DNA from: Carya illinoinensis
Taxonomy: Eukaryota > Streptophyta > Magnoliopsida > Fagales > Juglandaceae
Assembly: GCF_018687715.1 (NCBI RefSeq)
Contig: NC_056762.1
Span: forward strand, 34,770,864 to 34,834,863
Length of the DNA: 64,000 nt
Direction of reading: 5' to 3'
In this document: in pieces, positions 1 through 11,599 of the stretch
Layout: every line of letters starts with the position of its first letter
Numbering within the stretch: position 1 is the stretch's first letter
Made by a program: the position numbers and the translations under genes
Notes under the pieces: generated by a model
Databases searched by the model: none
Seen by the model: only the letters and a program-made list of their open reading frames with translations
Told to the model about the DNA's origin: nothing

Positions 1-2700
1 AGGGAAGAAACCTGACAACCCAAAATGTTTGCCAAACTTCTCATATTTCTCACTGGACCCACCAAAACCATCTTGAATTTACTAAGATTTACCTTAAAGT
101 TAGACACAATCTCAAAAAAAGGTAAGAGCGCTCTTAAAATTTACACATAACCTAAATTCACATTACAAAAAAGTAACGTATCATCCACAAATAGAAGATG
201 AGAAACATTAATACATTATTAAACCCTCCGACGAAGAACCCTATCAACAAACCACAGTCAATCACAACCTCCAACATGTGGCTAAGAGCATCCATAACAA
301 TGAAAAAAAGGAGGGGAGACAATGAATCTCTTTTTTTCAATCCACGAGAATTATTGAAACAACTTACATGAGAACCATTCACTAACACTAAGAATCGTGT
401 AATTGAAACACAATGTTTGACCCAATTACACCACCCCCTCCCAAAGCCACATCTCTCAAGAATAAAAAGCAGAAAATCATAATTAACATTATCATAAACC
501 TTCTCCATGTTAAGCTTACATAAAATACCCCACTCTCCCAATTTTATTCTATTATCTAGACATTCGTTACCTACTAAAATAGAATCCGGAATTTGTCTCC
601 CTTTAACAAATGCATTATGAGATTTTGAAACAATCTTCTCTATAAAAGTGCTTAAATGGTTGGCCAAGACTTTAGAGATGATTTTATAAACCCTATTAAC
701 AATATTAATTGGACAAAAATCCTTCACATTAGAAGCTCACGGCCTTTTAGGAATAAGTGTAATGAAAGTTGCATTTAGACTCTCTTCAAACTTAACAAAT
801 GAGTGCAATTCATGAAACACCTTCATGATATCCTCCCATACAATGTCCCAACAATCATGAAAGAAAGTCATGATAAAACCATCCGAACCAGGAGTTTTAT
901 CCTTGACCATCCCTTTTACAATGTCCCAACATTTAAGCCATTGAGCACTCAATGGGTCCATATTATTAAACACTAAACCATCCAGATTTGACCTCCAAAC
1001 ATACTACCCCATAAGGAGTTTATTATAGAAGAGACAAATGTTCTCCTTGATTTTAGACTAATAAGGAAAAACGATACCACCGACCTCAATCAACTCAATA
1101 GCATTATCCATTAGATGTGAATTGGCCACCATGTGAAAAAAAATTTGTACATTTATCCCCTTTTTTTAATTAGAGTACCCTCGATTTTTGCCTCTACATG
1201 ATCTCCTTCATCAAAATCACCCTCTCAAGTTCAGAACCAGTAGCACTTTTCCTCGAAATCTCCACTTCTGAAGGAGTTCTACCATTTGCCCTTCTTTCCA
1301 AACCTTGCAACTCCTTAAGAAGGGACTCCTTATGTCCATCTACATTCCCAATGACTTGCCCATTCTAATTCTTCAAGTCCTCTCAATTTAGTTTCCCAAT
1401 GTTTGTTAGGATCATTCAACCGCCAAACATTCCATATAAGATATTGAGTTTTATAAAAACAAACTTGTCACCCTACCCTTGGATCTACCTCGGCCAACAT
1501 TGCATTCTTTCATATTAGAATTAATGGAACAAGTAAGTCTCTTTAACTCCCTATCACGTTTTGAAGCTACTTTTGTAGATAAAGAGCGGCTCGACTCAAT
1601 AGCAATGAGCAAAGCCCAAAATTGTTCTTCAAAGCCCTTAAATGAAATACCCACACAATTTTTACTTTCTTTTACTTCATCAAGCACCCATTTGAAGATG
1701 TCAACCCCATTTTAGAATGCGAATACTAGGAATATAAAGGTACAGACTTTAGACCCTCCCTCCATTGATGCCCCCAAGGTTCTGTATAATCCCCATTCCT
1801 AATCACCATCTACATTTCCTCTAACCTATTTTCCTCCCCTAATCCCCTTTATTCTTCCTCATATTGCAGACAAGAAGGAAGAAACATAGCTTACATCAAA
1901 TCATTTTCTTCTTTTTCAAAAGACATGACAATTAGTACATCTACCCCCACCTCAATGTTATCACTTTCCAACACTTCCCCCTACTCAGGGTCACCTTTTG
2001 ACAATAATGAATGAATTAATAAAGTATCAGAATGCAAAGCTCATTCTTTGTCAACTCTAAGATGTAACGACAGTGTTGTCCCAATACCATTTGTCCTTAT
2101 AGGAGCAAACACAAATGATTGGGCACAATATGTAGGCCTCAAAACAATAGGTGAAGTAATCTGTGAAGGCTCTATGACCTAAATAGGAATTGAGAACTCC
2201 CTAAATGATTTATCAAAGATGAACCCCACGAGACCTTATTCCTAATGCAACTATCATTCTCACCATATATCGGAACATTGTGCAAAAGCTCAGAAGCTGC
2301 CGTTGACATGTTATGGGAACATTCCACCATTAATGAAGGAGCAAAACGCATTTTCTGGTGGATATTCAAAGGCAAGAACTTGTGGCCCAACAAAGACCCA
2401 TTGACAGTGTTAACCCGCCATTGTGAAATGGGTTAGACTAACTTCAACATAACAAGCCCAACTTTCTACTTTCCTTTATGATTAAGCTCAACCTTTCTTC
2501 TAACTGACACACCCAATTGTGAAGGCCCAAAAGCTTAAGAGGGATGGCATGGCAACAACACATGCCCAATAACCTTTGATAGATCTTGGGCTCCCCCACT
2601 TACAACCACCACATAAGCGTGACCCACCTCCAATTCCAAGCCTAGACCCTAATCTATTATTAACAAGACATTATTAATTTTTCTTTGAGCTCCACCAGTT
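1..2700 (-). mobile_element. Decayed L1-type LINE, left end off window
   Basis: Reading the minus strand from high to low coordinates, a linker motif (VGISFKGFEEQF, 1687-1451) leads into the first bases of an endonuclease (relic of SWNVRGLNDPNK near 1420). The sequence then jumps straight to the pre-reverse-transcriptase region (ANSHLMDNAIE, near 1120). Most of the endonuclease therefore appears deleted near 1390. The reverse transcriptase follows in pieces: KTPGSDGF and ITLIPK (973-737), then a 189-aa open stretch (727-158) with the fingers/palm region. The active-site box reads F-V-D-D near 210 instead of the usual F-A-D-D, in a shifted frame. The RT runs off the left edge. Multiple stops and frameshifts make this a dead copy. 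The upper boundary (2400-2700) is a guess, based on sequence that may be remnant ORF1. Confidence 0.85.
158..973 (-). pseudogene. LINE reverse transcriptase fragment (frameshifted)
   Basis: Two open stretches in different frames (973-737 and 727-158) join into one reverse transcriptase core of plant L1-type retrotransposons. The first holds KTPGSDGF and the sequence up to LIPK. The second has the PINIVNRVYKIISKVLANHL region, the FVKGRQIPDSILVGNE region and the SLSPLLFFIVMDALSHML region, all of which match the family order. A frame change between them near 730 and another near 230 disrupt the protein. It copies element RNA in intact relatives. Here it is a fossil. Confidence 0.85.
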
Positions 2701-2984
2701 CCCTCATTATTGGTGGAGATTCCAAAACATTATCTTAGAAGAAATCATAAATTTTCATTAAAAAATAAAATAAAGTTTGGAAATTAACCAATTTATTGGT
2801 CTTCCCAGCTATAGATTCTGAAATTTCAAAGGATATTATTTGTCCAAAAGTCATAAAGATTCATACATTTAGAAATTTGTTTGGCTACATAAAAAAACCA
2901 TTAATAGGGTGCATAAAATGAGAATAAAATAATGAATTAAATGCCTTCAAGATAAACCTAGTGTGTTGGAATCCATCTCGTGTA

Positions 2985-3608
2985 GAGCATCCTCAATGGA
3001 TTAGCCAAAGTTAAAGAACACTTTAGATAAATGTGAGATAGATTTAGTTTTTGACTATTCCATTCACATAAGTCTCCATATTGGATTATCAATTTATTTT
3101 TTTATATAATAATAAAATAATATTAATTTAATAAGTTTTTTAATATATATTTTTGTCATATTTTACCATTCTATTGATTATACGTTAGTTACTAATCATA
3201 TTCTAATTAAATAATTGGTTAAAAAATTATATTTTTAATGATAATTTAATATTCATAATCACAAATGTCTAATTAAACTCATCTAAAATTTAATATAAAT
3301 GCCAAATAATAAATTTAATATAATGCTAATAACCCTTGTTGACATTGATTGTTATAGTAAAAGTCAAAGAAACCGACATTTTTATGAGAAAATATATAGG
3401 GAAGAGAGAGAGTGTGTTACCAAAAAAACCAATAAACTAAACATTTGGTCATTGAATAGTTCACATCAAATTTGACTTTATTTTTATAAATACTGTAGTT
3501 AAAAGCCAAACTTTTTTACTTTACATAATTTATTGAAGTCAACTTTTGATCCGTAATAACTAAATGAGACTCTTTTTTTGCACATGCATGTTCCATTAAG
3601 AGTGCTAA
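2985..3608. mobile_element. Harbinger/Tourist-like MITE (GAGCATCC family)
   Basis: The left end reads GAGCATCCTCAATGGATTAG. The right end, read on the other strand, is TAGCACTCTTAATGGAA, giving imperfect terminal inverted repeats. The interior has no coding potential. Both end regions match the ends and arm sequences of the larger element at 58526-62214, for example a shared stretch near 3465-3510 and 61150-61195 describing a TTTGACTTTA...TAGTTAAAAGCCA pattern. The family assignment to PIF/Harbinger is an inference from the related copy's TAA target duplication. Confidence 0.6.
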
Positions 3609-4555
3609 GAGTGACAAACTTTGTTATATAAATATTCATAAGTAGCTTTTAATTTTTTACACTGCAAAATGCATTTTCCGAAGAAGTCATCTCTCTCATT
3701 TCAAGCACTCTATCCGTACCTTTCAAAAATGTTTTTGTTTTTCTAAAATAAAATTACAGGAGAGATTCAAAAAAAAGATCAGACAAGAACTTGAAAATAT
3801 TAAGTGAAAGAGAAATATATGCACAAAGAGAACTTTATAATATTTATGGCTGTATTCGAATTTTTTAGAACAATATTAAATACTTAATAAATATTATAAG
3901 ACCAACTTTACGTGTCTATTCCACTTATTTGATATATTCAAATTCAAGTAAACAATTAAAAAATCTTAATCATCATTTTCCTACAAAACTATTAGATTAA
4001 TTAGTGATTGGATGAGATAATAATTACATTGTCACAAATTAAAATATGGCGTCTAATTCTGATAATTAAGAATAAATGATGTGGAGGAATATTCACATTT
4101 ATATCTCAATCTACATCAAGACTAAAATATATGGTATGAAATGTGTTAGTTTATTAGGAAAATATAGCGAGAAAATGTAATTAATTATTATTGTTTATTG
4201 AGAAAAACAGAAGAATGAATGCAGTTTGGTCCTTTATTTCCAGCACCAACCGGCTTTCAGAAAGTAATAATATTGTGACAAGTTGGACAGTGACCCATTC
4301 CGTCTTCTTCGAGAAAAACTCTCCAAGAAAAGCATATCGCTTTTAAAAGCGTTGAGAACTTAGGATCCTGATCTTTTTCTGCTGTCTACTACTCCATGTT
4401 TAGTTATTTAGAAACAGAGAGGCAAAACCGAATGAAACATAGAAAAGAACCGTGTAAGAAATTCCCATCAGAAGAAAGTGAATGATTTTTTTCCCCCAGT
4501 TTTTGGCAGTTTCTTTGGCATGGTTTATTTGTAGCATATAATATCGCAATTTTTA
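3609..4555. other. Intergenic and promoter/5' leader region of the SINAT gene
   Basis: AT-rich DNA up to about 4200, then more GC-balanced sequence ahead of the SINAT start codon. The last 300 bases are presumably the promoter and 5' UTR, but I cannot place a convincing TATA box or start site. No other gene is visible. Confidence 0.5.
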
Positions 4556-7374
4556 ATGGAAAGGGATAGCTTTGAATGTGTGTCGTCTTTGGATGGGATC
4601 GATGAGGAAGAGATCCAACACGACCATCAGTTCGAGTCCTTGCTGAAGTCCCGCAACAATGTGGTCCCACCGGCACCCTCTCGGAGCACTAGCGTCCATG
4701 AACTTCTCGAATGCCCCGTCTGTACCAACTCTATGTACCCTCCGATTCACCAGGTGTGTCTCTTTCTTCAATTATATAAAGGGGTTGCTTTGTGATTTGG
4801 TTCCATTTGGGTGATTTTGGTGTTGAAGGTGATTTTGAAGTTGAATTTCATCTGATGGGTTTTGGTGATTGGAAATGTAAAATTCTGATGCAAGTCTGTC
4901 TATAGAGAGGATGTGTGTGGCACGTATTTGATCAGTTTTTCTTATGTAAAACTCGTATTTAAGTTTTGGGTTGGAGCTATTTTTTGTTTTGGGGGAATTG
5001 GCGAACCGGGTCTAGAAGTATTTGTATTTGAAGCTAATGGTATGATTAAAGATTGGATTTTGAGTCATGGCTCTTGGCTTTCTGATATTCTTTTTCGTGC
5101 TTGATGGATTTTGAGATTGGCTGAGGTTGTGGTTTTCTTTGAATGTATGCGGTGTCTCTGAGAATAGAGGGCTGGTTTGAATTTCTTAGATCTTCTTTAT
5201 TTTGTTGCTGCGGCCAGCTCTACATCGCGTTTGGGGAATGCAATTGATGGTAATTAATTATTGTAGGATCATTTTTAGTTTAAATTTTGTTCGAGATAGT
5301 AGGTGGGCTTTGTGAGGCAGAACATTTATCTCATTCCCATTATTTATGTGTATATATCTTTATCTATTTTTTTCCTACTTCATTCGAATGTGATATTTTC
5401 TTTTTGCTGAACTCGGATGTATATTTACTAGATATTAAGCATATCCCTGACACTAGTTTCCATTTGAAAGGGGATCGAGGGGTTTTTCACTGGGAAGTTA
5501 TGGTCATGATATGGCCTATATACTCTGCAGAGTTTTTATTTTTTTATTTTATTTTTATTTTTTTATTGATGCCGGGGGGAACCACCCCACAGCAGAGCCC
5601 TTAGGACTCACCCATGGAACCTAAACCCCCAGGGAGACTAGCACAGCAAACCACCGCCATGGCCTCCCACTTAAATTGCAGTTTGATCCCAGGGGGAATC
5701 GAACCTGTGACATGGGGCACATGCACACAAGTTTGCCCTTACCACTTGGGCTACCCACCGGTGGGTTACTTTGCACGGTTGACACAATGATTAACTTGTA
5801 TAACCTTAACGTTTAAAACAAATTTGGGAAACTTTTTTCAAACCTGCTTCAGTTATATAAGCACGTTTCATAATTTTGTTAGAGGACTGTTGAGAGTAGA
5901 TGCTATATATGATCTGTCTAGATTTGCTAAGCATGTCTTTCACTGGCTGCCTTAAGCACTGATAATGGTATTGCAAAAAAAGTTGGCCTATTTTAATTGC
6001 ATGTTTTGAAGTTTCCTTCTATGATGTAACTTTTTATTTCTGAGCAAAATAGCAGTAAATAGCAGTACAAGTCTTAGGATGTAACCTATTTTGAATGTTA
6101 GTATAGTTTCTTGCTTGGTTGGAAGTAGTTGATTTCTGCCTTTATACTTTTGCAGTGCCAGAATGGACATACTTTGTGTTCTACCTGTAAAACTAGGGTA
6201 CATAACCGGTGCCCCACTTGTAGACAAGAGCTTGGAGATATTAGGTGTCTGGCATTGGAGAAGGTGGCAGAGTCACTTGAACTCCCTTGCAAGTATGGCT
6301 TCTTGGGATGCACAGAGATTTTCCCCTACTACAGCAAGCTCGAGCACGAGGCTCAATGTAGCTTCAGACCGTACAATTGCCCATATGCGGGATCTGAGTG
6401 TCCTGTTGTTGGAGACATCCCTTTTCTTGTAGCCCATCTGAGGGACGATCATAAGGTAGACACCCATGTAGGCTGCACATTCAATCACCGCTATGTCAAG
6501 TCCAATCCCCGCGAGGTAGAGAATGCGACCTGGATGCTTACAGTAAGTACTAGCAGAGATTCTTTTTTAAGTTTCCATTTGGAGGTTTATATTTCTATAT
6601 TTCAATTTGGTAGATTTTTCTTCTGCACCATAGAACATTTGCAGACCCACAGACCAGATGCTGGTTTATAATTTGGTGTAACACAAAGGATAATGTAGTC
6701 AGAGGTAACAGGATGAAATCTAGAATATGTGACAAAAAATACAGTCAAGTATATTATATTTCTTAAACTATTGAAGCCACTAGAAGAAAGATGAGAGTTT
6801 CTAAAAGAACTAAGCAAAAATGCATAACCTGTATGTTATATAAAACTTCTCTTTCAATCAATACAAAAATGCATTACCTTGAAGAACTCCAATCCATGAA
6901 ACAAGTTTTAACCTTGGGAATGGTAACTTTTTGGCGCTATTGGCATTTGGTACAACGTTTTCACATTCCTAAATTCTGAGCCTTTCTTTTCTTTGTCATT
7001 TTTTTCCTCAGGTTTTCAACTGTTTTGGTCACTACTTCTGCCTGCACTTTGAAGCGTTTCTGATTGGCATAGCCCCAGTTTACATGGGATTCCTTCGTTT
7101 CATGGGTGATGAAATTGAAGCGCAAAACTTCAGCTACAGCCTGGAGGTTGGGGCAAATGGCAGGAAGCTGATGTGGGAAGGCACTCCACGGAGCATTCGT
7201 GATAACCATAGGAAAGTCCGAGATAGCCATGATGGTCTAATAATTCAGCGAAACATTGCACTTTTTTTCTCTGGTGGAGACAGGAAGGAGCTAAAGCTCC
7301 GGGTTACTGGACGAATTTGGAAAGAACAGCAGAATCCAGATGGAGGGGTTTGCATACCCAATATCTGCAGTTGA
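4556..7374 (+). CDS. SINAT3-like: E3 ubiquitin-protein ligase SINAT3-like (3 exons, 315 aa)
   Basis: Exons 4556-4753, 6156-6542 and 7012-7374 join in phase 0 with GT-AG borders to give 315 residues, the usual length for plant Seven-in-absentia proteins. The N-terminus is acidic and variable. A perfect C3HC4 RING follows: C53, C56, C67, H71, C74, C77, C85, C88. The first intron splits the RING right before C67, at the SINA family position. Next come the SIAH-type zinc finger (about residues 105-165, ending HLRDDHKVD) and the TRAF-like substrate-binding/dimerisation domain (from ENATWMLT to RVTGRIWKEQ). The N-terminal pattern (SVHELLECPVCTNSMYPPIHQ region) and C-terminal CIPN tail fit the SINAT3/SINAT4 clade better than SINAT1/2/5. 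The family transfers ubiquitin to cytosolic/nuclear targets, including autophagy and hormone-signalling proteins; the specific substrate here is unknown. The start is the first ATG in frame with the family N-terminus. Confidence 0.95.
5530..5766 (-). mobile_element. tRNA-derived SINE in SINAT intron 1
   Basis: On the minus strand there is an A box (TAGCCCAAGTGG, 5753-5742) and a perfect B box (GGTTCGATTCC, 5705-5695), the two internal RNA polymerase III promoter boxes, at tRNA-like spacing. A tRNA-unrelated body follows, and then an A-rich 3' tail (seen as T-rich + strand at 5533-5568). The local GC content is clearly higher than in the rest of the intron. It is antisense to the host gene. 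Target duplications are not clear. Confidence 0.8.
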
Positions 7375-7551
7375 GATATCTTGTCCTCTGACCATCTTAC
7401 GCGTTCCTGTTTGATGCTTTGCTGGCTTGCTGCCTCTTTATGTGTCAAATGTACATCAAATTTTTCTTTATTTTGCTGCTGTTTTCAGATACTGGATGGG
7501 TCATGAGGAAAGTTTATGGATACTGGAGTATTCGGCTTTTGTAATTCGTTC

Positions 7552-7557
7552 AATAAA
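7552..7557 (+). terminator. Polyadenylation signal of the SINAT gene
   Basis: A canonical AATAAA lies 178 bp after the stop codon, preceded by T/G-rich sequence and followed by a T-rich stretch, as expected for a plant 3' end. Confidence 0.6.
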
Positions 7558-7599
7558 GCTGCTCTAGTTTTTATTTTTATGAGAGGGATATTACTTCTA

Positions 7600-9267
7600 C
7601 AATTAAATTTTATGTCTTTCCTTCGCATTGAACTTTTGAAACAAATAGGATTTAACATGATATGAGATTAGAGGTCCTAAGTTCTAACCAGCTCAGCTGT
7701 TACTTACCTCTCTACTAGTTATAAATTTCGTTGAACTCCTTACTTATCAACAACCTCATCTCTCGAAGATGTTCTTGAAACTCGAAACACTACATGGAAG
7801 AGCTCATTCAATAGAGCTTTTAGGTGCAATTTCATATCAGTATATTGGATTGTGTTTTTGCAGTACAAGCACACCCGCACAAAGTAACGGAGCAATGACT
7901 CCCTGACTTTAATATACAACTAGTCCTAGATTTGCAACATACGGGAAAGTAACTCAATTTTTAAATATAATTTAATTATCTTAGAGTTGATTAGTTTAAC
8001 TTAATTAGATGGTAAAAGATGGGGTTATGTACATCGTATTTAATATTGTCTGTACATTATTAATTATTCAGATTCGTTTTATATATCTCTCCTTAAATCG
8101 TTATTGGAGATAGAAGCCAAAAGGGCGACATCATGGACTTAAATATAAACTAGGAGTTGGCACATACAGACACAGCAACAAGTGCAGGACAGATTATCAA
8201 AAAAAAAAAAAAAAAAAGAACAATTGCAGGACAATTCATGCAGACGGAGGAACCATTAAAGTGAACAACTATTGACCGCCCGTCAAAGAAAAGACCATGC
8301 AGGTGAGGTTGGTTTATGAAAAGAGCTCTTGATTGTGTTCTTCGTCATCAACTTTAGCAATACCCTTTGAGATTAATTCAGATTTTATTTTCTCATCTTC
8401 CAATATGATTTTAGTTTCTTGATTAAAAATGATTTCTTATTCGTGAACGCATTATATAGATTTTGTTGGGTACTTGATTTTTATTTGTCTTGGCTGGGTC
8501 CTACACCCATATTTGCAGCATCTCTTTGAAGCAGCACGCTTATATAAAGATTTTTGTGTTTTGTCTGCAAAACAGGCTCTTTAAGCAGTGGACTTATTTT
8601 GTACTGTCGTGCTTCAAAGTTTTGAAAGCATAGAGTTGGTCAGTTTTTAAGAGTTTACACTTCAGGCAACTGGGAGCTTGGGGTTTTTTCACCTTAAGAG
8701 ATCAGTTTGTTAATTTCCTGCTATTTTGTATTAACAAATTTATGATGGGTAGCTTCATTTATTAATAGTAGTACCAGTGATTTCTTTAACATCAATAACC
8801 AGTGGTCTTGGGCCTTCCAAGAAAGGAAAGATGAAATCTTTTTCTGATCTTTTTAGATGCTTACTATCGAAGTTGTGAGAAGATGTATGAACCTCCCATT
8901 ATGGTCCATTTATATATGGTTGAGTTTGACATATTCCTGGAATTTTTCCTTCTAATGCAACAAAAGTTGCATTTTTTTTAACTAAGTCAACAAATTGAAC
9001 AACATTAGTTTCTTCATATTTACTAAATCAACAAATGGCATCAGTCACATTAAAAATTGAAAAACAAATGCGCACGGACGAAGCTTTAGCAGGTGTTACC
9101 AAAATGATATGTGAGAGTACCTACAGGTGACCTCAGAAAAGGAACCAGAGTTTAGCTGCCGTTGAACTCTTTCACCTTAACAGCACTAAAGTTCGCAATT
9201 ACAACAACATTTAAATTCACGGCTGCTAAACGCCTAAATAGTAATCATATTTTACATTTTTTTACAG
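7600..9267. other. Intergenic, no gene recognised
   Basis: AT-rich sequence with a poly(A) run at about 8201-8218. No open frame with a recognisable domain. The promoter and first exon of the tandem CBL pseudogene should lie in its right part, but I cannot identify an exon encoding an MGC-type N-terminus. Confidence 0.4.
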
Positions 9268-11424
9268 TTGCAGTCAATGAAATTGAGGTCCTGTATGATC
9301 TATTCAAGAAACTAAGCAGTAGTACCATACTTAATGGTGGTCTTATTTACAATGTATTTTCATCGAAGAATTTGCTTTAAAGATGTTTATTTGTGCGTTT
9401 TCATGAGCTAGTGTTGGCAGCTTGGTACACGTTGAACTCTGGAATTAATATAGTTGAAATTTAGCATAGGCTTCTTAGTTCTCTTATTTGAATTTAAGTC
9501 AACTTTTTTATTTGTGTGCTAATTTACTTGACATTCTATGTTTAGGAAGCTTGCATTTTCTTGTTCTAGTTTTAAACTTTTAAATTGCATCTTCACATTT
9601 TACGTTGAGGTCATCTGACCTATTTTTACCTTTTGGAGGGCAGCTGTAGTAACAAATAAAAAAAGCCCTATAATTTGAGTACTTCATGCGATCACAAGCA
9701 ATGTACCATCAAAGTAGCTGTATCTGTGTATCAAAGAAATAAGAAATCCAACTCGTCAATATCCTTAAATTTGAATTGAATTTAGTACTGTCTAATGGAT
9801 CTAAAAAGTGTTATCATGATCTTAAAGAACTGTCATATAACTTTGTAGTCATATGCTTTGACTTGATGCTGCTCATCATCACTCAAATTAACTTTATGAT
9901 TGCCCAGTTTCCAAATCTGGAAGCTGATATTATGCAATCTGGCACCAGAACTTATTGCAGGAATTTGATCTGTTTGATGTTAAGTGTAATGGGGTTATTG
10001 AGTTTGAAGAATTTGTTCGGTCTTTAAACATCTTCCACCCAAATGCACCTGAAGCAGTCAAAATTTCATGTACGGCAAATTTTCATGAAACCCCATTGTT
10101 CTGTTCTATTCTTGATGTTTGTTTTAGGAACCTGGAAGCATATTGATCTTAAATGTAGATATGTAAATATCCCCTGCGTTATATGATATGCATCATTTTT
10201 ACACAAAAAAAAAAAAAACAAACTCCCCTGCTTTGTCCGTTACTCTTATGAATGCTAAGATGGGAAAAGATTTTCTTGCAGTTGCAATTAGATTGTATGA
10301 TCTGAGGCAGATCGGATACATTGAGGAAGAAGAGGTGAGTACTGACAACTTTCCTCTTTACCTCATTGTTTATTTGATAAGATTGCAAAATGCTGTTGAT
10401 GACAACATTAGTTGCTAATATCTTCCAGGACATTATTGGTCAATTCTCAGTACTTTTGTCAAATAGCACTAACACTTAGAAATGAGTAGAGCCCATCCAG
10501 GGAGGATTTCCCCAGTTGGACGAAGTCTCCCTCCAAATTGGATTGGAGGAAAACTCCTCCTATGTAATCTATTAAATTGTCATGTCGTTTCAGCATGTGA
10601 GAGACAGATTCTTTTCAAGGACAACGCTTTCCTATACACTATATCGGACCCCCCCTTCCCCGCACAAACAACTTTTTTTCATAGTATTTTATTTATTTAT
10701 TTTTTCAATGCATCCTCACTTAGATTTACTGATAATTCTTACTACTACATAAAAAGAAATCTCAAAAAAAACTTATTACTATGATAAAATGCAAAAATAG
10801 GAAAATGCTTTCTGAAATTGTTGACAAAATTGAGTTAAGTTGCTACACTTCGCTTCTAAAATCCTAGGAAAATAGATGAAGGGACCTTTTTTTTTATTCA
10901 TATTAGGTTTATTAACATTATATGTGTTTCTATTAAAAATGATTGACTTCAATGAGTTATATCTTGGTGATACATTTAAGAATCACGTGGTAATTTTGGG
11001 TGGTAAAATGTGGGAACTCAATCCCCAAACATTCCTCATGAAATAGGGGGTAGATGTCATCAGGCTGCAAGGTCATTGGCCCAGTTTTTATTAGCCTTGA
11101 ACTCACAATATTCATGTGAGTTTTTTTAATAATCCAACAACTGCATTTTTTATTCTCTCGATTATTGCCACGGAAGTTGAAGGTGATGGTATTGGCTCTT
11201 CCGACCGAATCTGTTGATATTATGGAAGCGAATGTCAATAAGGTGTGCTTAAACTTCATAAATTTCTGTATTTTCCCCATGTTCTCACTTATTCTTCTAT
11301 CGAACTTTCCAATTATGGTGCAATCCTTTAGACAATGATGGAGGCAGATTGATCAAGAGGAGTGGAAGGAATTTGTAGCTAAGAATCCATCCCTGATAAA
11401 GAACATGACTCTTCCATTTTTAAA
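9268..11424 (+). pseudogene. CBL4/SOS3-like calcineurin B-like pseudogene, copy 1
   Basis: Remnants of five CBL exons lie in order. Exon 2 (9268-9353; NEIEVLYDLFKKLSSS, one extra codon). Exon 4 (9961-10069; [20 protein letters not shown]; 109 nt, identical in length to the downstream copy). Exon 5 (10282-10334; RLYDLRQIGYIEEEE; 53 nt). Exon 6 (about 11176-11242; shortened by about 14 nt, ends before GTGTGC). Exon 7 (11331-11424; holds [15 protein letters not shown] coding but a frameshift near 11345 precedes it). Exons 1, 3 and 8 are not found. Exon 8 would lie where a LINE is now inserted (from about 11600). CBLs are EF-hand calcium sensors that activate CIPK kinases; this copy cannot make one. 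Exons 4 and 5 are well preserved, so inactivation may be fairly recent. Confidence 0.85.
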
Positions 11425-11599
11425 GTGCGCTGTTCCGTTCTGTTCATATCATTGTACATTTGAATTCCATTAGTCTATCTCAGTAATTATTATATACACG
11501 TAATGGGTCACTAACCATATGTTGATACAAGAAATTCTATGAAGAAGTTTGTTGTTGACAATGTTAAACGTTAGTGTCTTATTTTTGGTTGACTATGTA

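Noticed and set aside
1479..1715. 78-aa + strand frame
   Set aside because: Antisense to the recognisable LINE linker region on the minus strand.
5287..5604. 105-aa + strand frame in SINAT intron 1
   Set aside because: Hydrophobic low-complexity T-rich translation running into the SINE tail; intronic.
5695..5753. Possible tRNA gene on the minus strand
   Set aside because: A and B boxes are present but no cloverleaf acceptor stem closes and an A-rich tail follows, so it is a SINE.
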